Positions 1 to 3,668 of a stretch of 9,025 bases of DNA are shown one piece after another. The position numbers and the translations under genes are program-made. Source of the stretch: Lentisphaerota bacterium (lineage in GTDB: Bacteria; Verrucomicrobiota; Lentisphaeria; Oligosphaerales; Oligosphaeraceae); NCBI GenBank assembly GCA_012799755.1, contig JAAZKQ010000811.1:1-9025 (forward strand). Reading direction: 5' to 3'. The notes under the pieces were generated by a model that was not told the origin of the DNA, ran no database searches, and saw nothing but the letters and a program-made list of their open reading frames with translations. Numbering within the stretch: position 1 is the stretch's first letter; every line of letters starts with the position of its first letter.

Positions 1-31
1 CCTACAGGGCTTTTTTCGGGTGCGGGCCTTA

Positions 32-67
32 CCCAGGGCGGCGCGCCCTGCGGGCGCTTGCCCTGGG
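32..67. repeat. REP-like nested hairpin
   Basis: An outer 8-bp perfect stem (CCCAGGGC at 32-39 with GCCCTGGG at 60-67) encloses an inner 6-bp stem (GCGCCC at 43-48 with GGGCGC at 52-57) with loop TGC. The structure is very GC-rich and has no T-tract after it, so it looks more like a REP-type palindromic element than an intrinsic terminator. Its role is unknown. Confidence 0.6.
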
Positions 68-73
68 CTATCT

Positions 74-129
74 TAGGTCGCGCCTTCGGCGCTGAAAACC
101 ATAGGTCGCGCCTTCGGCGCTGAAAACCA
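74..129. repeat. 28-nt perfect tandem duplication containing a small hairpin
   Basis: Two identical 28-nt units lie head to tail at 74-101 and 102-129, and the next four bases (TAGG, 130-133) start a third copy. Each unit contains the palindrome GCGCCTTCGGCGC (5-bp arms, 3-nt loop). Nearly the same palindrome, with TAC as loop, occurs at 3420-3432. With no spacers and only two copies this is not a CRISPR array; it resembles a duplicated REP-like unit. Confidence 0.8.
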
Positions 130-143
130 TAGGCAACAGGAAA

Positions 144-171
144 CGGCCAATTATCAATGCGTGACCGCTTA
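144..171 (-). repeat. Dispersed repeat module A, copy 1 (inverted)
   Basis: Read on the - strand, this 28-nt segment matches 3100-3127 at 25 of 28 positions by eye, and more distantly 3298-3324. The shared core is CGGTCAC followed by ATTGATA. The copies lie in two separate noncoding gaps in opposite orientation, which points to a dispersed intergenic repeat rather than chance. Confidence 0.7.
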
Positions 172-183
172 CTCCGCAGGTGT

Positions 184-228
184 CGCAGATTAACGCAGAT
201 TTTTAGCGTCGTGTCTTGTCGCTGCGCG
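184..228 (+). repeat. Dispersed repeat module B, copy 1
   Basis: This 45-nt segment matches 3031-3075 in the same orientation at 40 of 45 positions by eye. It starts with two CGCAGATT units ten bases apart and continues into GCGTCGTGTCTTG. The copy lies 12 bases beyond module A, whereas in the second gap module B precedes module A, so the modules have been rearranged relative to each other. Confidence 0.75.
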
Positions 229-246
229 CCGGCGCGAAGGAGGAAA

Positions 247-276
247 GCAAAGCACGGAGCGAGTCCCGAGCTTTGC
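247..276. repeat. Inverted repeat, REP-like
   Basis: GCAAAGC (247-253) and GCTTTGC (270-276) form a 7-bp stem around a 16-nt loop that may pair further (CGGAG-type and TCCCG-type segments). A TTTTT run follows at 286-290, 9 bases after the stem, too far for a standard intrinsic terminator. No gene in this window ends just upstream. Confidence 0.4.
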
Positions 277-331
277 GAGGGAGGCTTTTTGGACTGATCT
301 AACTGATTTTCCTGATCAGCCAGCCGGATCC

Positions 332-388
332 GTCCGATTTGTCCGATCCGTCCGATCCGTCTGCTGATCTGCCCGATCTGCCTGATTC
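332..388. repeat. Degenerate 9-nt tandem array, GTCCGATCC type
   Basis: Units begin at 332, 341 and 350 (GTCCGATTT, then GTCCGATCC twice), followed by a 12-nt variant at 359 and further degenerate 9-nt units at 371 and 380. On the - strand the unit reads GGATCGGAC. The GGAC core and 9-nt period are shared with arrays at 3135-3161, 3215-3241 and 3436-3470 on the other strand, so these probably belong to one repeat class. Confidence 0.65.
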
Positions 389-543
389 GACTGAGAAAAG
401 TCCACCACCCGCCACGATGTTCGGCCAGTCTATTTTCGCAGTGGCTGTTTGCGTCTTTGGCGATGGTCATTCACAGTAAAACTTCGGTTGACGCGCGCGA
501 GTATGGCAACTGTCGAAAGCGAAGGCAAGGAAAGGGTCTGAAC

Positions 544-1746
544 ATGGCTGGGGTGACTATACGTGACATTCGGGCGATCTGCACGGCGCCGGCGGGCATC
601 AATCTGATTGTGGTGAAAGTGGAGACCAGCGAGCCTGGGCTGTACGGCCTGGGTTGTGCGACCTTTGCCTATCGGCATCGGCTGGTGGCGGCAATGGTGG
701 ACGACTATCTCAAGCCCTTGCTGGCAGGGCGCGCGGTGGCCGACATCAGCGACATCTGGGAGACGGTCAATCACAACGCCTACTGGCGCAATGGGCCAAT
801 CAATAACAACGCATTGTCCGGACTGGACATGGCATTGTGGGACATCAAAGGCAAGCAGGCGGGCATGCCGCTGTATGATCTCCTGGGCGGTCGTTGCCGA
901 CCGGCGGCGCGGGTTTATCGCCATGCGAATGGGGCGACCTTGGCAGAGGTCGCGGCAAAGGTTCGACAGTACTTGACGGAAGGGGTGACGCACGTGCGGG
1001 TGCAGTGGGGCGGCTACGGTGGTCGGACCGGCGGCGCGCGGCAGCCGGCGGGAACGCTGCCCGGTGTTTATTATTGCCCGGATCAGTACATGCGGCAGAC
1101 CATTGAACTGCTGGCTGCCATGCGTGAAGAACTGGGTGAGGAGGTCGAGCTGCTGCACGATGTCCATGAACGTTTGACGCCTATTCAGGCGCTGGGCTTG
1201 GCCAAGGCCTTGGAGCCTTACCGACTGTTCTTCCTTGAAGACCTGTTGCCGCCTGAGCAGGTGCCGTGGTTCCGGACGATTCGGCAACAGTGCGCCACGC
1301 CGCTGGCCATGGGCGAGCTCTTCAACAATCCGATGGAGTGGGATATGCTTGTCCGGGAGCGCTTGATTGACTTCATCCGGGTACACATCAGTCAGATTGG
1401 CGGGATTACGCCGGCGCGCAAGCTGGCGGCATTCTGCGAGGCCAGCGGTGTGCGCACGGCCTGGCATGGCCCGGGCGACGTATCGCCCGTCGGCCACGCT
1501 GCCAATGTGCATCTGGACCTGGCTTCGCCTAACTTCGGCATACAGGAGTGGTCCGGCCTTAACGACACCTTGCGCGAGGTGTTTCCCGGTTCGCCCGAAC
1601 TCCAGAACGGCTTTGTCACCCTGAGCGAACGGCCCGGGCTTGGCGTGGATATTGACGAGAAGGCCGCCGCGCGTTTCCCCTGCAAGGATGGCGTCACGAC
1701 TTGGACGCAGACACGTTGGCCGGACGGAACCGCCTTTACGCCCTGA
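544..1746 (+). CDS. ManD-like enolase-superfamily sugar-acid dehydratase
   Basis: This 400-aa cytoplasmic protein looks like a member of the mannonate dehydratase (ManD/RspA) branch of the enolase superfamily, enzymes that dehydrate acid sugars such as D-mannonate to 2-keto-3-deoxy acids using Mg2+. The capping domain occupies about residues 1-120, with the family signature DMALWDIKGK (95-104). The barrel carries the expected metal ligands D206, E232 and E258, the general acid H208 within HDVH, and H308 in HGPGDVSPVG, followed by NFGIQEW (330-336). Length is normal for the family. The loop after RVQ (152-154) differs from characterised ManD enzymes, and the catalytic tyrosine expected about 12 residues after R152 is not there, so substrate and activity are uncertain. 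I chose the ATG at 544 because AAGGAAAGGG (527-536) is well placed and the protein start matches the family; the in-frame TTG at 457 and ATG at 463 lack a ribosome binding site. Confidence 0.85.
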   Translation: MAGVTIRDIRAICTAPAGINLIVVKVETSEPGLYGLGCATFAYRHRLVAAMVDDYLKPLLAGRAVADISDIWETVNHNAYWRNGPINNNALSGLDMALWDIKGKQAGMPLYDLLGGRCRPAARVYRHANGATLAEVAAKVRQYLTEGVTHVRVQWGGYGGRTGGARQPAGTLPGVYYCPDQYMRQTIELLAAMREELGEEVELLHDVHERLTPIQALGLAKALEPYRLFFLEDLLPPEQVPWFRTIRQQCATPLAMGELFNNPMEWDMLVRERLIDFIRVHISQIGGITPARKLAAFCEASGVRTAWHGPGDVSPVGHAANVHLDLASPNFGIQEWSGLNDTLREVFPGSPELQNGFVTLSERPGLGVDIDEKAAARFPCKDGVTTWTQTRWPDGTAFTP

Positions 1747-1761
1747 ACCTACCAGTAACCA

Positions 1762-1784
1762 CCCCGGTGGGGAATGCACCGGGG
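1762..1784 (+). terminator. GC-rich hairpin after the ManD-like gene
   Basis: CCCCGGTG (1762-1769) and CACCGGGG (1777-1784) form a perfect 8-bp stem with a 7-nt loop, 15 bases after the stop codon. Only CAATT follows, so the T-tract is weak. It may end transcription or protect the 3' end of the mRNA, and it argues against read-through into the SDR gene. Confidence 0.5.
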
Positions 1785-1806
1785 GCAATTCTCAGGAAAC
1801 CCACGA

Positions 1807-1862
1807 CACATAGTGCTGGCACGCCACGCGGCGGGTTTCATAGGAACCGTGGATACTATGTG
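1807..1862. other. Nested inverted repeat in the ManD-SDR gap
   Basis: CACATAGT (1807-1814) pairs with ACTATGTG (1855-1862). Inside it, GGTTTC (1834-1839) can pair with GGAACC (1843-1848), including one T-G pair, around the loop ATA, and CCACG (1824-1828) with CGTGG (1848-1852) is an alternative. The 11-mer GTTTCATAGGA of the apical part recurs at 2100-2110. This could be a folded RNA element or a cruciform; the strand is unknown. Confidence 0.4.
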
Positions 1863-1941
1863 GCCCCCAGCCTGAGCGCAGTCTGTCCCTCGCGCGCGCG
1901 ACCCTATGAGGATGGGGGCCCCCTAGGGTGGGTGGGCTGGG
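1862..1941. other. Alternative stems, CG tract and G-quadruplex motif
   Basis: GGCCCCCA (1862-1869) can pair with TGGGGGCC (1913-1920), while CCCAGCC (1866-1872) can instead pair with GGCTGGG (1935-1941); the two pairings exclude each other. Between them lie a 10-nt alternating CG tract (1891-1900) and the palindromes GGGGGCCCCC (1914-1923) and CCCTAGGG (1921-1928). The + strand at 1926-1941 reads GGGTGGGTGGGCTGGG, four G3 runs with loops of 1, 1 and 2, a textbook G-quadruplex motif. Whether any of this acts in DNA or RNA is unknown. Confidence 0.5.
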
Positions 1942-1964
1942 ATTTAAAGGACTGCGTGAAAAAT

Positions 1965-2001
1965 AGCCAAAAAATCGCCCCTGACAAGCCAAAAAATCGC
2001 C
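1965..2001. repeat. 15-nt direct repeat spaced 22 nt apart
   Basis: AGCCAAAAAATCGCC occurs identically at 1965-1979 and 1987-2001, with start points 22 nt apart, about two turns of DNA. Repeats placed on the same face of the helix about 160 bases upstream of the SDR start would suit a regulator binding as two units, but no promoter or regulator gene is seen to support that. Confidence 0.6.
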
Positions 2002-2073
2002 AAGTAATGGCAAATTGTGCTTCCAGATGATTTCAGTTGCCTTGTCACCGTGGCGATTGGACCGTTCTTCGTG

Positions 2074-2119
2074 GTGAGTTTCGACGAACCGCGCAGTGAG
2101 TTTCATAGGAGTGAGTTTT
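2074..2119. repeat. Three GTGAGTTT direct repeats upstream of the SDR gene
   Basis: GTGAGTTT occurs at 2074, 2096 and 2111, with spacings of 22 and 15 nt; the first two copies extend to GTGAGTTTC. The array ends about 45 bases before the SDR start codon, where operators often lie. The rest of the gap to the gene is AT-rich (TTGAGT at 2118, TATTTT at 2144), but the -35/-10 spacing is poor, so no promoter is assigned. Confidence 0.4.
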
Positions 2120-2163
2120 GAGTCAATCCAATTCATTGAGAAGTATTTTTGATTGGGGGTATG

Positions 2164-2961
2164 ATGAGTAAAAAAGCCTATGTGACGGGCGCGAATCACG
2201 GCATTGGTCGAGGCATTGCGCTGGTGTTGGCAGAACATGGTTATGACATCGCTTTCACCTACCGCCGCCAAGAGACCGAAGCGCGGCGCGTACAAGACGA
2301 ATTGCAAGCATTGGGCGTACGGGCCTTTGCCTTCCAGGCAGAGCTGCAGCATGCCGGCGTGGCAGAGGCCGTTGCCGCCGAAGCCATTGCGGCGCTGGGC
2401 GGCATTGATCTCTTCGTGGGCAACGCCGGGAAGATGCAGGTCGGTACTTTGCAGGAAATCAGCGGCGATGACATTGATTTTGCCTACCGGCTGTTTTACC
2501 GCAGCAATATCATGGCGACGAAGGTGGCGGTGCAGGCGATGCTTGCGAGTGGCGTCAAAGGCTCGGTGGTATACGTCACCTCAACGCGAGCCTTTCGCGC
2601 GCATCCGGACGACTGCCTCTACGGCAGCATGAAAGCCGCGCTGAATCGCGCGGTGGAGACACTGGCGCTGGAGCTCGCGCCAAAGGGCATTCGAGTGAAT
2701 GCGGTGGCGCCGGGCAATACGTGGATAGCTAACGACTCAACGCCGGCGGAACTGCACGCCCAACAGCATCGCGACTGGGTGCCGCTGGGACGCCCAGGCA
2801 CCGCCCGCGAGGTGGGGCAGCTGGTAGCCTACCTGGCGTCCGAGCAAGCTGCATACATTACCGGCGAGGTCATCAAGATTGACGGTGGGCTCGTTTTGCC
2901 GGGGGTGGTGGAGACGCCTCCCGGCATGCCGCCGAAAAAGCAGGACGGTCGAACGCCCTGA
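2164..2961 (+). CDS. SDR-family NAD(P)-dependent oxidoreductase
   Basis: A 265-aa classical short-chain dehydrogenase/reductase, a cytoplasmic enzyme that interconverts an alcohol and a ketone using NAD(P). The nucleotide-binding motif TGANHGIG (8-15) is followed by NAG (87-89), the catalytic tetrad N115, S140, Y153 and K157 (YGSMK), the PG motif at 183-184 and a C-terminal IDGG (239-242). All key residues and their spacing are canonical. Arginines after the second strand (TYRR, 32-35) hint at NADP(H) preference. About 20 residues rich in Pro and Lys extend past the usual end (246-265). The substrate cannot be read from the sequence; the nearby ManD-like gene makes a sugar or sugar acid thinkable, but the ~400-base gap with a hairpin suggests separate transcription. 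The ATG at 2164 leaves a usable 4-nt space after GGGGG (2155-2159). The ATG at 2161, adding one Met, is possible; the TTG at 2149 is unlikely. Confidence 0.9.
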   Translation: MSKKAYVTGANHGIGRGIALVLAEHGYDIAFTYRRQETEARRVQDELQALGVRAFAFQAELQHAGVAEAVAAEAIAALGGIDLFVGNAGKMQVGTLQEISGDDIDFAYRLFYRSNIMATKVAVQAMLASGVKGSVVYVTSTRAFRAHPDDCLYGSMKAALNRAVETLALELAPKGIRVNAVAPGNTWIANDSTPAELHAQQHRDWVPLGRPGTAREVGQLVAYLASEQAAYITGEVIKIDGGLVLPGVVETPPGMPPKKQDGRTP

Positions 2962-2980
2962 GTCGGTCATTCGCGCCGCT

Positions 2981-2989
2981 GGGGGGGGG
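2981..2989. repeat. G9 homopolymer run
   Basis: Nine consecutive G residues lie 20 bases after the SDR stop codon. Runs of this length can slip during replication, but this one is outside any supported coding region, so phase variation of a protein is not indicated. It is also a place where assembly errors are common. Confidence 0.8.
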
Positions 2990-2993
2990 TGCC

Positions 2994-3018
2994 TCGCGCG
3001 AAGACGCGACGTTTTTTT
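2994..3018 (+). terminator. Possible rho-independent terminator of the SDR gene
   Basis: TCGCG (2994-2998) and CGCGA (3005-3009) form a short 5-bp GC-rich stem around a 6-nt loop, followed after CG by seven T residues (3012-3018). The T-tract and the position about 30 bases after the stop codon fit an intrinsic terminator; the stem is short, so the call is moderate. Confidence 0.45.
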
Positions 3019-3030
3019 ATCCGCAGATTC

Positions 3031-3075
3031 CGCAGATTGGCGCAGATTCTTGGCGTCGTGTCTTGCCGCTGCGCG
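3031..3075 (+). repeat. Dispersed repeat module B, copy 2
   Basis: This segment matches 184-228 at 40 of 45 positions by eye, in the same orientation. A further CGCAGATT unit sits just before it at 3022-3029, giving three units at 3022, 3031 and 3041. It lies 13 bases after the possible SDR terminator, inside noncoding sequence. Confidence 0.75.
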
Positions 3076-3099
3076 GCCAGTCACGCCGCCGGTTTTTTG

Positions 3100-3127
3100 T
3101 AAGCGGTCACCGATTGATAATTGGTCG
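3100..3127 (+). repeat. Dispersed repeat module A, copy 2
   Basis: This is the + strand copy of the module found inverted at 144-171, with three mismatches over 28 bases. It contains CGGTCACCG, a small palindrome centred on C. It lies 24 bases beyond module B, so the A-B order is reversed compared with the left end of the window. Confidence 0.7.
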
Positions 3128-3134
3128 GTCCCAG

Positions 3135-3241
3135 GGGACGCCTGAGACAGATGGGACGAATTGGCAGCGGCGTTGGGGCGAGGACTCAGGACTCATAAGG
3201 CATGATCCCATGGATTGGACAACTGGGACGCCCGTGACCGC
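3135..3241. repeat. Two degenerate 9-nt arrays with a GGAC core
   Basis: Three 9-nt units start at 3135, 3144 and 3153 (GGGACGCCT, GAGACAGAT, GGGACGAAT). After about 50 bases of unclear sequence with GGACTCA twice (3182 and 3189), three more start at 3215, 3224 and 3233 (TTGGACAAC, TGGGACGCC, CGTGACCGC). Units are diverged, and the register is judged by eye. Confidence 0.5.
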
Positions 3242-3297
3242 GGGGAATGACACCTTGGACTCAGGAGACAGGTTGGCCGACGCTGGGGACTCCTGGG

Positions 3298-3324
3298 TAA
3301 TCGGTCACCGATTGATACCGGTCG
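3298..3324 (+). repeat. Dispersed repeat module A, copy 3 (diverged)
   Basis: Similar to 3100-3127 over the CGGTCACCGATTGATA core, then differs by a one-base gap. Here the centre is a clean palindrome, AATCGGT and ACCGATT (3299-3313) around a single C, a possible protein-binding site or the tip of a REP-like element. Confidence 0.6.
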
Positions 3325-3347
3325 AGTCGAGGGCATTTTCTGCTGTT

Positions 3348-3364
3348 GTGCCTTTACAAGGCAC
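3348..3364. repeat. Short perfect hairpin
   Basis: GTGCCTT (3348-3354) and AAGGCAC (3358-3364) form a 7-bp stem with loop TAC. It is the first of three closely spaced hairpins and is not near the end of a gene, so it is more likely part of a REP-like or mobile-element end than a terminator. Confidence 0.5.
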
Positions 3365-3384
3365 TGCCTCATGGGGAGCTCGCC

Positions 3385-3432
3385 ACCCCAGCCTGAAGGC
3401 TGGGGTTAAGCATGGTTAAGCGCCTACGGCGC
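3385..3432. repeat. Paired REP-like hairpins with direct repeat between them
   Basis: ACCCCAGCC (3385-3393) pairs perfectly with GGCTGGGGT (3398-3406) around a TGAA loop, a 9-bp stem. A second hairpin, GCGCC and GGCGC around TAC, spans 3420-3432 and nearly matches the palindrome in the 28-nt duplication at 74-129. GGTTAAGC occurs at 3404 and 3414, joining the two. The arrangement resembles a REPIN or the subterminal hairpins of IS200/IS605-type elements, but no transposase is present in the window. Confidence 0.55.
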
Positions 3433-3435
3433 AAC

Positions 3436-3470
3436 ATGGACACTATGGACACTATGGACGCTATGGACCG
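3436..3470. repeat. 9-nt tandem array, ATGGACACT type
   Basis: ATGGACACT occurs at 3436 and 3445, ATGGACGCT at 3454, and a partial ATGGACCG at 3463, giving almost four units. This is the cleanest of the 9-nt arrays and shares the GGAC core with those at 332-388 (other strand), 3135-3161 and 3215-3241. Confidence 0.8.
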
Positions 3471-3517
3471 ATGGCACATGTTGTCCACGGCATCAAGATG
3501 CGCCGGTTGCTTGGCAC

Positions 3518-3566
3518 CTAACAATGCGCCTGCCTATCCTAACGCAAAACTAACAATAGCATAACA
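3518..3566 (+). promoter_or_regulatory. Pho-box-like array of 11-nt spaced TAAC repeats
   Basis: TAACG at 3540, TAACA at 3551 and TAACA at 3562 start exactly 11 nt apart, giving three consecutive 11-mers beginning CTAACG, CTAACA and ATAACA. Another TAACA lies at 3519 (21 nt before the first) and one at 3595 (33 nt after the last, again a multiple of 11). Pho boxes bound by PhoB/PhoP-type response regulators are direct repeats of about 7 bases at 11-nt intervals, and TTAACA-like half-sites are used by some of them. The genes downstream handle phosphate. Function is inferred; the half-site does not match the E. coli CTGTCAT. Confidence 0.45.
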
Positions 3567-3592
3567 GAAATCATGCGAAAACGAAACGATAG

Positions 3593-3598
3593 TATAAC
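3593..3598 (+). promoter_or_regulatory. Candidate -10 element of the symporter promoter
   Basis: TATAAC matches the sigma-70 -10 consensus at five of six positions, about 70 bases before the start codon. The expected -35 position (around 3570) has no TTGACA-like sequence, as is usual for promoters that rely on an activator. The TAAC repeats would then lie roughly at -40 to -65. Confidence 0.35.
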
Positions 3599-3668
3599 AA
3601 AGGCGCGAACTAGGGAAAAAGGCGCCGCAGTCGCCTGAAAGCAAGCAACGCAAAGCAAAGGACTAATA

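Larger units (their letters stand above)
1..543. other. Repeat-rich noncoding region upstream of the ManD-like gene
   Basis: No convincing coding region is visible here. The stretch is a patchwork of a strong hairpin (32-67), a 28-nt tandem duplication (74-129), a module shared in inverted orientation with the gap after the SDR gene (144-171), a module shared in direct orientation with that gap (184-228), another inverted repeat (247-276) and a degenerate 9-nt tandem array (332-388). Bases 389-530 hold no repeat I can name and presumably contain the promoter of the downstream gene, although I cannot pick out a convincing -35/-10 pair. Confidence 0.7.
2962..3668. other. 707-base noncoding gap between the SDR and symporter genes
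   Basis: No credible gene is seen; the open frames here have no recognisable domains and cross repeats. From left to right it holds a G9 run, a possible terminator, repeat modules B and A, two 9-nt tandem arrays, a second partial module A, three hairpins (3348-3364, 3385-3406, 3420-3432), a cleaner 9-nt array (3436-3470) and an AT-richer segment from about 3518 with 11-nt spaced TAAC repeats and a -10-like hexamer. The leader at 3601-3656 has only a weak possible stem (GGCGC at 3602-3606 with GCGCC at 3622-3626). Confidence 0.7.

Noticed and set aside
74..129. CRISPR array
   Set aside because: The 28-nt copies abut directly with no spacers, there are only two, and no cas gene is present.
237..243. 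Strong Shine-Dalgarno-like AAGGAGG
   Set aside because: No start codon follows at a usable distance and no coding frame opens; it lies within repeat sequence.
286..290. Intrinsic terminator after the hairpin at 247-276
   Set aside because: The T-run is 9 bases beyond the stem and no upstream gene is visible in the window.
430..1788. A long open frame on the - strand opposite the ManD-like gene
   Set aside because: It is the mirror of a GC-rich gene with clear catalytic motifs on the + strand; its own translation has no recognisable domain and is rich in Arg, Gln and His, as expected of a shadow frame.
1701..2030. A 109-codon + strand frame starting inside the end of the ManD-like gene
   Set aside because: It overlaps the conserved gene in another frame and continues through the hairpin and G-quadruplex region; no motif supports it.
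2118..2149. Sigma-70 promoter for the SDR gene (TTGAGT and TATTTT)
   Set aside because: The hexamers are 20 bases apart, the better-spaced position has a poor -10, and the start of transcription would nearly touch the start codon.
1792..2352. A 186-codon open frame on the - strand across the ManD-SDR gap
   Set aside because: It overlaps the conserved start of the SDR gene, runs through hairpins and repeats and shows no domain-like pattern.
2879..3419. Two + strand open frames in the SDR-symporter gap
   Set aside because: One starts inside the SDR gene in another frame, and both run through modules A and B and the 9-nt arrays without a ribosome binding site or recognisable domain.
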